NCBI GenBank assembly: GCA_036250195.1
Contig: JAVHZZ010000004.1
Span: 252,210,028-252,274,027, forward strand
Origin: Mixophyes australis
Taxonomy: Eukaryota > Chordata > Amphibia > Anura > Limnodynastidae
Length of the DNA: 64,000 nucleotides
Direction: 5' to 3'
Part shown: one piece after another, positions 29,101 through 44,300 of the stretch
Numbering within the stretch: position 1 is the first letter of the stretch
How the letters are laid out: every line of letters starts with the position of its first letter
Position numbers and translations under genes: made by a program
Notes under the pieces: generated by a model
The model's input: only the letters and a program-made list of their open reading frames with translations
Told to the model about the DNA's origin: nothing
Database searches by the model: none

Positions 29101-30274
29101 ATTCATGATTTATGATTCATGATTCATGATTTAATTCATGATTCTTGATTCATGATTCGATTCATGATTCATGATTCATGATTCAATTCATGATTCTTGA
29201 TTCATGATTCAATTCATGATTCATGATTCATGATTCAATTCATGATTCATGATTCAATTCATGATTAAATTCATGATTCATGATTCATGATTCATGATTT
29301 AATTCATGATTCATGATTCATGATTCAATTCATGATTCCTAATTCATGATTCATGATTCAATTCATGATTCATGATTCATGATTTATGATTCAATTCATG
29401 ATTCATGATTTAATTCATGATTCAGTTCATGATTCATGATTCATGATTCATGATTTAATTCATGATTCATAATTCATGATTCATGATTCAATTCATGATT
29501 CATGATTCATGATTAATGATTCAATTCATGATTCATGATTCAATTCATGATTCATGATTTATGATTCATGATTCATGATTTATGATTCATGATTCAATTC
29601 ATGTTTCCTAATTCATGATTCATGATTCAATTCATGATTCATGATTCATGATTCATGATTCACTTCATGATTCATGATTCATGATTCAATTCATGATTCA
29701 TGATTCATGATTCAATTTATGATTCATGATTCATGATTCAATTCATGATTCAATTCATGATTCATGATTCATGGTTCAATTCATGATTCATAATTCATGA
29801 TTCATAATTCATGATTCATGATTCATGATTCATGATTCAATTCATGATTCATGATTCAATTCATGATTCATAATTCATGATTTAATTCATGATTCGATTC
29901 ATGATTTAATTCATTATTCGATTCATGATTCATGATTCGATTCATGATTCATGATTCAATACATGATCCATGATTCAATTAATGATTCATGATTCATGAT
30001 TCAATTTATGATTTAAATTATGATTCATGATTCATGATTCAATTCATGATTCATAATTCATGATTCATGATTCAATTCATGATTTATGATTCATGATTCA
30101 TGATTCAATTCATGATTCATGATTTGATTCATGATTCCTAATTCATGATTCATGATTCGATTCATGATTCATGATTCAATTCATGATTCATGATTCATGA
30201 TTCATGATTCAATTCATGATTCATGATTCGATTCATGATTCAATTCATGATTCATGATTGAATTCATAATTCAT
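26151..30274 (+). repeat. HOR family B, divergent leading part
   Basis: GAGTCGATTC sites lie at 26827 and 29071, and AAGTCATC-type sites near 27469, 27519 and 28170. The first pair is a 50-bp local duplication whose left copy has the variant AAGACATC. Several one-off variants occur here that I did not see elsewhere, such as TTTATGCATTATG near 27.24 kb, TGACTCATTATTC near 28.0 kb and CAGGATTTATAATTC near 28.71 kb. The marker order is related to later family B copies, but spacings do not line up well, as expected for older, less homogenised array at the edge of an HOR domain. Confidence 0.6.
27461..27560 (+). repeat. 50-bp local tandem duplication
   Basis: AAGACATC at 27469 and AAGTCATC at 27519 sit 50 bp apart, each followed by the same CATTCAATTTATG and CCTGATTCATG units. 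The left copy has A for T in its marker. This is a small, local duplication of several units together. Confidence 0.75.
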
Positions 30275-33200
30275 GAGTCGATTCATGATTCAATTCATGA
30301 TTCAATTCATTTTTATGATTCATGATTCATGATTTGATTCATGATTCTTGATTCATGATTCGATTCATGATTCATGATTCATGATTCAATTCATGATTCA
30401 TGCTTCATGATTCATGATTCAATTCATGATTCATGATTCATGATTTGATTCATGATTCATGATTCAATTCATAATTCATGATTCATGATTCAATTCATGA
30501 TTCAATTCATGATTCATGATTCATGATTCATGATTCAATTCATGATTCATGATTCATGATTTGATTCATGATTCATGATTCATGATTCATGATTCATGAT
30601 TTAATTTATGATTCATGATTCAATTCATGATTCAATTCATGATTTATGATTCATGATTCATGATTCAATTCATGATTAATAATTCATTATTCATGATTCA
30701 ATTCATGATTCATGATTCAATTCATGCATCATGATTCATGATTCATGATTCAATTCATGATTCATGATTCAATTCATGATTCAATTCCTGATTCAATTCA
30801 TGATTCAATTCATGATTCATTATTCATGATTCAATTCATGAATCATGATTCATGATTCAATTCATGATTCAATTCATGATTCAATTCATAATTCATGATT
30901 CAATTCATGATTCAATTCATTATTCATGATTCGATTCATGATTCATGATTCATGATTCAAGTCATCATTCAATTTATGATTCAATTCATGATTCCTGATT
31001 CATGATTCAATTCATGATTCATTATTCATGAATTATGATTCAATTCATGATTCATGATTTAATTCATGATTCATGATTCAATTCCTGATTCAATTCATGA
31101 TTCATGATTCAATTCATGATTCAATTCATGATTCATGATTCATGATTCATGATTTAATTTATGATTCATGATTCATGATTCAATTCATGATTCATAATTC
31201 ATTATTCATGATTCAATTCATGATTCATGATTCAATTCATGCATCATGATTCATGATTCATGATTTAATTCATGATTCATGATTCAATTCATGATTCAAT
31301 TCATGATTTATGATTCATGATTCATGATTCAATTCATGATTCATAATTCATGATTCATGATTCAATTCATGATTCATAATTCATTATTCATGATTCAATT
31401 CATGATTCATGATTCAATTCATGCATCATGATTCATGATTCATGATTTAATTCATGATTCTTGATTCAATTCATGATTCAATTCCTGATTCAATTCATGA
31501 TTCAATTCATGATTCATTATTCATGATTCAATTCATGAATCATGATTCATGATTCAATTCATGATTCAATTCATGATTCAATTCATGATTCATGATTCAA
31601 TTCATGATTCAATTCATTATTCATGATTCGATTCATGATTCATGATTTATTTCATGATTCAATTCATGATTCATGATTAATGATTCGATTCATGATTCAT
31701 GATTCATGATTCAAGTCATCATTCAATTTATGATTCAATTCATGATTCCTGATTCATGATTCATGATTCATGATTCATGATTTAATTCATGGTCCGTAAT
31801 TCATGATTCATGATTCAATTCATGATTCATTATTCAATTTATGATTCATAATTCATGATTCATGATTCAATTCATGATTCATGATTCAATTCCTGATTCA
31901 ATTCCTGATTCAATTCATGATTCATGATTCAATTCATGATTCATGATTCATGATTCAATTCATGATTCATGATTCATGATTCAATTCATGGTTCATGATT
32001 CAATTCATGATTCAATTCATGATTCATGATTCAATTTATGATTCATGATTCATGATTCAATTCATGATTCAATTCATGATTCATGATTTAATTCATGATT
32101 CATGATTCAATTCATGATTCAATTCATGATTCATGATTCATTATTCAACTTATGATTCATAATTCATGATTCATGATTCAATTCATGAATCATGATTCAA
32201 TTCATGATTTGATTCATGATTTAATTCATGATTTGATTCATGATTTAATTCATGATTTGATTCATGATTCATGATTCGATTCATGATTCATGATTCGATT
32301 CATGATTCATGATTCAATTCATGATCCATGATTCAATTAATGATTCATGATTCATGATTCAATTCATGATTCAATTCATGATTCATGATTTAATTCATGA
32401 TTCATAATTCTATTCATGATTCATAATTCATGATTCATGATTCAATTCATGATTCATAATTCATGATTCATGATTCATGATTCTATTCATGATTCATAAT
32501 TCATGATTCATGATTCAATTCATGATTCATAATTCATGATTCTTGATTCATGATTCTATTCATGATTCATGATTCAATTCATGATTCATGATTCATGATT
32601 CAATTCATGATTCATTATTCATGATTCAATTCATGATTCATGATTCAATTCATGATTCAATTCATGATTCATGATTCAATTTATGATTCATGATTCATGA
32701 TTCAATTCATGATTCAATTCATGATTCATGATTTAATTCATGATTCATGATTCATGATTCAATTCATGATTCAATTCATGATTCATGATTCATTATTCAA
32801 TTTATGATTCATAATTCATGATTCATGATTCAATTCATGAATCATGATTCAATTCATAAATCATGATTCAATTCATGATTTGATTCATGATTTAATTCAT
32901 GATTTGATTCATGATTTAATTCATGATTTGATTCATGATTCATGATTCGATTCATGATTCATGATTCGATTCATGATTCATGATTCAATTCATGATCCAT
33001 GATTCAATTAATGATTCATGATTCATGATTCAATTCATGATTCAATTCATGATTCATGATTTATGATTCAATTCATGATTCATAATTCATGATTCATGAT
33101 TCAATTAATGATTCATAATTCATGATTCATGATTCAATTCATGATTCATAATTCATGATTTTTGATTCATGATTCTATTCATGATTCATGATTCATGATT

Positions 33201-33553
33201 CAATTCATGATTAAATTCATGATTCATGATTCATGATTCCTGATTCAATTCATGATTCATGATTCAATTAATGATTCATGATTTATGATTCATGATTCAA
33301 TTCATGATTCCTAATTCATGATTTATGATTCCTAATTCATGATTCATGATTCAATTCATGATTCATGATTCAATTCATGATTCATGATTCAATTCATGAT
33401 TCATGATTTATGATTCATGATTCAATTCATGATTCATGATTCGATTCATGATTTATGATTCAATTCATGATTCATGATTTATGATTCATGATTCAATTCA
33501 TGATTCATGATTCAATTCATGATTCATGATTCATGATTGAATTCATAATTCAT
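30275..33553 (+). repeat. HOR family B, copy of about 3.28 kb
   Basis: It is phased on GAGTCGATTC at 30275 and 33554. Both sites are followed closely by the family-specific variant TTCATTTTTATG (30.30 and 33.58 kb), where family A has CATGATTTTTGATTC. AAGTCATC sites lie at about 30959 and 31713, and a GGTCCGTAATTC variant lies at about 31790, where related copies read GGTTCGTAATTC. A 5-unit TG/TA run occupies 32206-32265, and the GATCC marker follows. Confidence 0.7.
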
Positions 33554-36500
33554 GAGTCGATTCATGATTCAATTCATGATTCAATTCATTTTTATGATTC
33601 ATGATTCATGATTTGATTCATGATTCTTGATTCATGATTCGATTCATGATTCATGATTCAATTCATGATTCATGATTTATGATTCATGATTCAATTCATG
33701 ATTCATGATTCAATTCATGATTCATGATTCATGATTCATGATTCATGATTCATGATTCAATTCATGAGTCAATTCATGATTCATGATTCATGATTCAATT
33801 CATGATTCATGATTCATGATTCAATTCATGATTCAAGATTCATGATTCAATTCATGATTCATGATTTAATTTATGATTCATGATTCAATTCATGATTCAA
33901 TTCATGATTTATGATTCATGATTCATGATTCAATTCATGATTCATAATTCATGATTCATGATTCAATTCATGATTAATAATTCATTATTCATGATTCAAT
34001 TCATGATTCATGATTCAATTCATGCATCATGATTCATGATTCAATTCATGATTCATGATTCAATTCATGATTCAATTCCTGATTCAATTCATGATTCAAT
34101 TCATGATTCATTATTCATGATTCAATTCATGAATCATGATTCATGATTCAATTCATGATTCAATTCATGATTCAATTCATAATTCATGATTCAATTCATG
34201 ATTCAATTCATTATTCATGATTCGATTCATGATTCATGATTCATGATTCAAGTCATCATTCAATTTATGATTCAATTCATGATTCCTGATTCATGATTCA
34301 ATTCATGATTCATTATTCATGAATTATGATTCAATTCATGATTCATGATTCAATTCATGATTCATGATTCAATTCCTGATTCAATTCCTGATTCAATTCA
34401 TGATTCATGATTCAATTCATGATTCATGATTCATGATTCAATTCATGATTCATGATTCATGATTTAATTTATGATTCATGATTCATGATTCATGATTCAA
34501 TTCATGATTCATAATTCATTATTCATGATTCAATTCATGATTCATGATTCAATTCATGCATCATGATTCATGATTCATGATTTAATTCATGATTCATGAT
34601 TCAATTCATGATTCAATTCATGATTTATGATTCATGATTCATGATTCAATTCATGATTCATAATTCATGATTCATGATTCAAATCATGATTCATAATTCA
34701 TTATTCATGATTCAATTTATGATTCATGATTCAATTCATGCATCATGATTCATGATTTAATTCATGATTCATGATTCAATTCATTATTCATGATTCAATT
34801 AATGAATCATGATTCATGATTCGATTCATCATTCATGATCCAATTCATGATCCATGATTCAATTAATGATTCATGATTCATGATTGAATTCATGATTTAA
34901 ATTATGATTCATGATTCATGATTCAATTCATGATTCATAATTGATGATTCATGATTCAATTCATGATTCATGATTTGATTCATCATTCTTAATTCATGAT
35001 TCATGATTCGATTCATGATTCATGATTCATGATTCATGATTGAATTCATGATTCATGATTCGATTCATGATTCAATTCATGATTCATGATTCATGATTCA
35101 ATTCATAATTCATGAGTCGATTCATGATTCAATTCATGATTCAATTCATGATTTATGATTCATGATTCATGATTTGATTCATGATTCTTGATTCATGATT
35201 CGATTCATGATTCATGATTCATGATTTAATTCATGATTCATGATTCAATTCATAATTCATGATTCACTTCATGATTCATGATTCAATTCATGATTCATGA
35301 TTCATGATTCAATTTATGATTCATGATTCATGATTCAATTCATAATTCAATTCATGATTCATGATTCATGGTTCAATTCATGATTCATAATTCATGATTC
35401 ATGATTCCATTCATGATCCATGATTCATGATTCATGATTCATGATTCAATTCATGATTCATGATTCAATTCATGATTCATGATTCAATTCATGATTCATG
35501 ATTCAATTCATGATTCATGATTCAATTCATGATTCATGATTTATGATTCATGATTCAATTCATGATTCCTAATTCATGATTCATGATTCCTAATTCATGA
35601 TTCATGATTCAATTCATGATTCATGATTCAATTCATGATTCATGATTCAATTCATGATTCATGATTTATGATTCATGATTCAATTCATGATTTCTAATTC
35701 ATGATTCATGATTCAATTCATGATTCATGATTCATGATTCATGATTCACTTCATGATTCATGATTCATGATTCAATTCATGATTCATGATTCATGATTCA
35801 ATTTATGATTCATGATTCAATTCATGATTCAATTCATGATTAATGATTCATGGTTCAATTCATTAATTCATAATTCATGATTCATGATACAATTCATGAT
35901 TCATGAATCATGATTCAATTCATAATTCAATTCATGATTCATGATTCATTATTCAATTTATGATTCATAATTCATGATTCATGATTCAATTCATGAATCA
36001 TGATTCAATTCATGATTTGATTCATGATTTAATTCATGATTTGATTCATGATTTAATTCATGATTTGATTCATGATTCATGATTCGATTCATGATTCATG
36101 ATTCGATTCATGATTCATGATTCGATTCATGATTCATGATTCAATTCATGATCCATGATTCAATTAATGATTCATGATTCATGATTCAATTCATGATTCA
36201 ATTCATGATTCATGATTTATGATTCAATTCATGATTCATAATTCATGATTCATAATTCTATTCATGATTCATAATTCATGATTCATGATTCAATTCATGA
36301 TTCATAATTCATGATTCTTGATTCATGATTCTATTCATGATTCATAATTCATGATTCATGATTCAATTCATGATTCATAATTCATGATTCTTGATTCATG
36401 ATTCTATTCATGATTCATGATTCAATTCATGATTCATGATTCATGATTCAATTCATGATTCATTATTCATGATTCAATTCATGATTCATGATTCAATTCA

Positions 36501-37373
36501 TGATTCAATTCATGATTCATGATTCAATTTATGATTCATGATTCATGATTCAATTCATGATTCAATTCATGATTCATGATTTAATTCATGATTCATGATT
36601 CAATTCATGATTCAATGCATGATTCATGATTCATTATTCAATTTATGATTCATAATTCATGATTCATGATTCAATTCATGAATCATGATTCAATTCATAA
36701 ATCATGATTCAATTCATGATTTGATTCATGATTTAATTCATGATTTGATTCATGATTTAAATCATGATTTGATTCATGATTCATGATTCGATTCATGATT
36801 CATGATTCGATTCATGATTCATGATTCAATTCATGATCCATGATTCAATTAATGATTCATGATTCATGATTCAATTCATGATTCAATTCATGATTCATTA
36901 TTTATGATTCAATTCATGATTCATAATTCATGATTCATGATTCAATTAATGATTCATAATTCATGATTCATGATTCAATTCATGATTCATAATTCATGAT
37001 TTTTGATTCATGATTCTATTCATGATTCATGATTCAATTCATGATTAAATTCATGATTCATGATTCATAATTCCTGATTCAATTCATGATTCATGATTCA
37101 ATTCATGATTCATGATTTATGATTCATGATTCAATTCATGATTCCTAATTCATGATTTATGATTCCTAATTCATGATTCATGATTCAATTCATGATTCAT
37201 GATTCAATTCATGATTCATGATTTATGATTCATGATTCAATTCATGATTCATGATTCGATTCATGATTCATGATTCAATTCATGATTCATGATTCATGAT
37301 TCATGATTCAATTCATGATTCATGATTCGATTCATGATTCAATTCATGATTCATGATTGAATTCATAATTCAT
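33554..37373 (+). repeat. HOR family B, copy of 3.82 kb
   Basis: GAGTCGATTC plus TTCATTTTTATG lies at 33554 and again at 37374, 3,820 bp apart. Inside are AAGTCATC near 34251, a second-type GAGTCGATTC at 35114, CATTAATTC with GATACAATTC near 35.86 kb, a triple GATTCGATTC run near 36.08-36.13 kb, and the rare GATTTAAATCATG at about 36755. The last two features recur only near 61.5 and 62.14 kb among the copies I compared. Confidence 0.7.
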
Positions 37374-38384
37374 GAGTCGATTCATGATTCAATTCATGAT
37401 TCAATTCATTTTTATGATTCATGATTCATGATTTGATTCATGATTCTTGATTCATGATTCGATTCATGATTCATGATTCAATTCATGATTCATGATTCAT
37501 GATTCATGATTCAATTCATGATTCATGATTCAATTCATGATTCATGATTCATGATTCATGATTCAATTCATGATTCAATTCATGATTCATGATTCATGAT
37601 TCAATTCATGATTCATGATTCATGATTCAATTCATGATTCATGATTCATGATTCATGATTCATGATTCATGATTCATGATTTAATTTATGATTCATGATT
37701 CAATTCATGATTCAATTCATGATTTATGATTCATGATTCATGATTCAATTCATGATTCATAATTCATGATTCATGATTCAATTCATGCATCATGATTCAT
37801 GATTCATGATTCAATTCATGATTCATGATTCAATTCATGATTCAATTCCTGATTCAATTCATGATTCAATTCATGATTCATTATTCATGATTCAATTCAT
37901 GAATCATGATTCATGATTCAATTCATGATTCAATTCATGATTCAATTCATAATTCATGATTCAATTCATGATTCAATTCATTATTCATGATTCGATTCAT
38001 GATTCATGATTCATGATTCAAGTCATCATTCAATTTATGATTCAATTCATGATTCCTGATTCATGATTCAATTCATGATTCATTATTCATGAATTATGAT
38101 TCAATTCATGATTCAATTCATGATTCATGATTCAATTCCTGATTCAATTCCTGATTCAATTCATGATTCATGATTCAATTCATGATTCATGATTCATGAT
38201 TCAATTCATGATTCATGATTCATGATTCATGATTTAATTTATGATTCATGATTCATGATTCATGATTCAATTCATGATTCATAATTCATTATTCATGATT
38301 CAATTCATGATTCATGATTCAATTCATGCATCATGATTCATGATTCATGATTTAATTCATGATTCATGATTCAATTCATGATTC
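37374..38384 (+). repeat. HOR family B, start of next copy, cut by the 8-kb duplication
   Basis: It opens with GAGTCGATTC and TTCATTTTTATG, then has GATTCAATTCATGCATC near 37.78 kb and AAGTCATC at 38020. Its parallels are 43612 onwards, 51561 onwards and 62749 onwards. At about 38,385, inside a GATTTATG unit, it changes register to the CATTATTCATGATTCG block that opens the 8-kb duplicated segment. Confidence 0.65.
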
Positions 38385-41300
38385 AATTCATGATTTATGA
38401 TTCATGATTCATGATTCAATTCATGATTCAATTCATTATTCATGATTCGATTCATGATTCATGATTTATTTCATGATTCAATTCATGATTCATGATTAAT
38501 AATTCGATTCATGATTCATGATTCATGATTCAAGTCATCATTCAATTTATGATTCAATTCATGATTCCTGATTCATGATTCATGATTCATGATTCATGAT
38601 TTAATTCATGGTTCGTAATTCATGATTCATGATTCAATTCATGATTCATTATTCAATTTATGATTCATAATTCATGATTCATGATTCAATTCATGATTCA
38701 TGATTCATGATTCAATTCATGATTCATGATTCAATTCATGGTTCATGATTCAATTCATGATTCAATTCATGATTCATGATTCAATTTATGATTCATGATT
38801 CATGATTCAATTCATGATTCAATTCATGATTCATGATTTAATTCATGATTCATGATTCATGATTCAATTCATGATTCAATTCATGATTCATGATTCTTTA
38901 TTCAATTTATGATTCATAATTCATGATTCAATTCATGAATCATGATTCAATTCATGATTTGATTCATGATTTAATTCATGATTTGATTCATGATTTAATT
39001 CATGATTTGATTCATGATTCATGATTCGATTCATGATTCATGATTCGATTCATGATTCATGATTCAATTCATGATCCATGATTCAATTAATGATTCATGA
39101 TTCATGATTCAATTCATGATTCAATTCATGATTCATGATTTATGATTCAATTCATGATTCATAATTCATGATTCATGATTCAATTAATGATTCATAATTC
39201 ATGATTCATGATTCAATTCATGATTCATAATTCATGATTCTTGATTCATGATTCTATTCATGATTCATGATTCAATTCATGATTCATGATTCATGATTCA
39301 ATTCATGATTCATGATTCATGATTCATGATTCAATTCATGATTCATGATTCAATTCATGATTCAATTTATGATTCATGATTCAATTTATGATTCATGATT
39401 CATGATTCAATTCATGATTCAATTCATGATTCATGATTTTATTCATGATTCATGATTCAATTCATGATTCAATTCATGATTCATGATTCATTATTCAATT
39501 TATGATTCATAATTCATGATTCATGATTCAATTCATGAATCATGATTCAATTCATAAATCATGATTCAATTCATGATTTGATTCATGATTTAATTCATGA
39601 TTTGATTCATGATTTAATTCATGATTTGATTCATGATTCATGATTCGATTCATGATTCGATTCATGATTCATGATTCAATTCATGATCCATGATTCAATT
39701 AATGATTCATGATTCATGATTCAATTCATGATTCATGATTTATGATTCAATTCATGATTCATAATTCATGATTCATGATTCAATTAATGATTCATAATTC
39801 ATGATTCATGATTCAATTCATGATTCATAATTCATGATTTTTGATTCATGATTCTATTCATGATTCATGATTCAATTCATGATTAAATTCATGATTCATG
39901 ATTCATGATTCATGATTCCTGATTCAATTCATGATTCATGATTCAATTCATGATTCATGATTTATGATTTATGATTCAATTCATGATTCCTAATTCATGA
40001 TTTATGATTCCTAATTCATGATTCATGAATCAATTCATGATTCATGATTCAATTCATGATTCATGATTCAATTCATGATTCATGATTTATGATTCATGAT
40101 TCAATTCATGATTCCTAATTCATGATTCATGATTCAATTCATGATTCATGATTCATGATTCATGATTCATGATGCATGATTCACTTCATGATTCATGATT
40201 TAATTCATGATTCATGATTCATGATTCAATTTATGATTCATGATTCAATTCATGATTCAATTCATTAATTCATAATTCATGATTCATGATACAATTCATG
40301 GTTCAATTCATTAATTCATAATTCATGATTCATGATACAATTCATGATTCATGAATCATGATTCAATTCATGATTCATGATTTAATTCATGATTCGATTC
40401 ATGATTTAATTCATTATTCGATTCATGATTCATGATTCGATTCATCATTCATGATCCAATTCATGATCCATGATTCAATTAATAATTCATGATTCATGAT
40501 TCAATTCATGATTTAAATTATGATTCATGATTCATGATTCAATTCATGATTCATAATTGATGATTCATGATTCAATTCATGTTTTATGATTCATGATTCA
40601 TGATTCAATTCATGATTCATGATTTGATTCATCATTCTTAATTCATGATTCATGATTCGATTCATGATTCATGATTCATGATTGAATTCATGATTCATGA
40701 TTCGATTCATGATTCAATTCATGATTCATGATTCATGATTCAATTCATAATTCATGAGTCGATTCATGATTCAATTCATGATTCAATTCATGATTTATGA
40801 TTCATGATTCATGATTTGATTCATGATTCTTGATTCATGATTCGATTCATGATTCATGATTCATGATTTAATTCATGATTCATGATTCATGATTCAATTC
40901 ATAATTCATGATTCACTCCATGATTCATGATTCAATTCATGATTCATGATTCATGATTCAATTTATGATTCATGATTCATGATTCAATTCATGATTCAAT
41001 TCATGATTCATGATTCATGGTTCAATTCATGATTCATAATTCATGATTCATGATTCCATTCATGATCCATGATTCATGATTCATGATTCATGATTCAATT
41101 CATGATTCATGATTCAATTCATGATTTATGATTCATGATTCAATTCATGATTCATGATTTATGATTCATGATTCAATTCATGATTCCTAATTCATGATTC
41201 ATGATTCAATTCATGATTCATGATTCAATTCATGATTCATGATTCAATTCATGATTCATGATTTATGATTCATGATTCAATTCATGATTTCTAATTCATG

Positions 41301-44300
41301 ATTTATGATTCAATTCATGATTCATGATTCATGATTCATGATTCACTTCATGATTCATGATTCATGATTCAATTCATGATTCATGATTCATGATTCAATT
41401 TATGATTCATGATTCAATTCATGATTCAATTCATGATTAATGATTCATGGTTCAATTTATGATTCATAATTCATGATTCATGATACAATTCATGATTCAT
41501 GAATCATGATTCAATTCATAATTCAATTCATGATTCATGATTCATTATTCAATTTATGATTCATAATTCATGATTCATGATTCAATTCATGAATCATGAT
41601 TCAATTCATGATTTGATTCATGATTTAATTCATGATTTGATTCATGATTCATGATTCGATTCATGATTCATGATTCGATTCATGATTCATGATTCAATTC
41701 ATGATCCATGATTCAATTAATGATTCATGATTCATGATTCAATTCATGATTCAATTCATGATTCATGATTTATGATTCAATTCATGATTCATAATTCATG
41801 ATTCATGATTCTATTCATGATTCATAATTCATGATTCATGATTCAATTCATGATTCATAATTCATGATTCTTGATTCATGATTCTATTCATGATTCATAA
41901 TTCATGATTCATGATTCAATTCATGATTCATAATTCATGATTCTTGATTCATGATTCTATTCATGATTCATGATTCAATTCATGATTCATGATTCAATTC
42001 ATGATTCATTATTCATGATTCAATTCATGATTCATGATTCAATTCATGATTCAATTCATGATTCATGATTCAATTTATGATTCATGATTCATGATTCAAT
42101 TCATGATTCAATTCATGATTCATGATTTAATTCATGATTCATGATTCATGATTCAATTCATGATTCAATTCATGATTCATGATTCATTATTCAATTTATG
42201 ATTCATAATTCATGATTCATGATTCAATTCATGAATCATGATTCAATTCATAAATCATGATTCAATTCATGATTTGATTCATGATTTAATTCATGATTTG
42301 ATTCATGATTTAATTCATGATTTGATCCATGATTCATGATTCGATTCATGATTCATGATTCGATTCATGATTCATGATTCAATTCATGATCCATGATTCA
42401 ATTAATGATTCATGATTCAATTCATGATTCAATTCATGATTCATGATTTCAGATTCAATTCATGATTCATAATTCATGATTCATGATTCTATTCATGATT
42501 CATAATTCATGATTCATGATTCAATTCATGATTCATAATTCATGATTCTTGATTCATGATTCTATTCATGATTCATAATTCATGATTCATGATTCAATTC
42601 ATGATTCATAATTCATGATTCTTGATTCATGATTCTATTCATGATTCATGATTCAATTCATGATTCATGATTCAATTCATGATTCATTATTCATGATTCA
42701 ATTCATGATTCATGATTCAATTCATGATTCAATTCATGATTCATGATTCAATTTATGATTCATGATTCATGATTCAATTCATGATTCAATTCATGATTCA
42801 TGATTTAATTCATGATTCATGATTCATGATTCAATTCATGATTCAATTCATGATTCATGATTCATTATTCAATTTATGATTCATAATTCATGATTCATGA
42901 TTCAATTCATGAATCATGATTCAATTCATAAATCATGATTCAATTCATGATTTGATTCATGATTTAATTCATGATTTGATTCATGATTTAATTCATGATT
43001 TGATTCATGATTCATGATTCGATTCATGATTCATGATTCGATTCATGATTCATGATTCAATTCATGATCCATGATTCAATTAATGATTCATGATTCATGA
43101 TTCAATTCATGATTCAATTCATAATTCATGATTTATGATTCAATTCATGATTCATAATTCATGATTCATGATTCAATTAATGATTCATAATTCATGATTC
43201 ATGATTCAATTCATGATTCATAATTCATGATTTTTGATTCATGATTCTATTCATGATTCATGATTCATGATTCAATTCATGATTAAATTCATGATTCATG
43301 ATTCATGATTCCTGATTCAATTCATGATTCATGATTCAATTCATGATTCATGATTTATGATTCATGATTCAATTCATGATTCCTAATTCATGATTTATGA
43401 TTCCTAATTCATGATTCATGATTCAATTCATGATTCATGATTCAATTCATGATTCATGATTTATGATTCATGATTCAATTCATGATTCATGATTCGATTC
43501 ATGATTCATGATTCAATTCATGATTCATGATTCATGATTCATGATTCAATTCATGATTCATGATTCGATTCATGATTCAATTCATGATTCATGATTGAAT
43601 TCATAATTCATGAGTCGATTCATGATTCAATTCATGATTCAATTCATTTTTATGATTCATGATTCATGATTTGATTCATGATTCTTGATTCATGATTCGA
43701 TTCATGATTCATGATTCAATTCATGATTCATGATTCATGATTCATGATTCAATTCATGATTCATGATTCAATTCATGATTCATGATTCATGATTCATGAT
43801 TCATGATTCATGATTCAATTCATGATTCAATTCATGATTCATGATTCATGATTCAATTCATGATTCATGATTCATGATTCAATTCATGATTCATGATTCA
43901 TGATTCATGATTCATGATTCATGATTTAATTTATGATTCATGATTCAATTCATGATTCAATTCATGATTTATGATTCATGATTCATGATTCAATTCATGA
44001 TTCATAATTCATGATTCATGATTCAATTCATGATTAATAATTCATTATTCATGATTCAATTCATGATTCATAATTCAATTCATGCATCATGATTCATGAT
44101 TCATGATTCAATTCATGATTCATGATTCAATTCATGATTCAATTCCTGATTCAATTCATGATTCAATTCATGATTCATTATTCATGATTCAATTCATGAA
44201 TCATGATTCATGATTCAATTCATGATTCAATTCATGATTCAATTCATAATTCATGATTCAATTCATGATTCAATTCATTATTCATGATTCGATTCATGAT

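Noticed and set aside
30296..30320. Short T run in TTCATTTTTATG as a terminator
   Set aside because: Only five T residues, with no preceding GC-rich stem. It is a family B marker variant made by loss of part of a unit.
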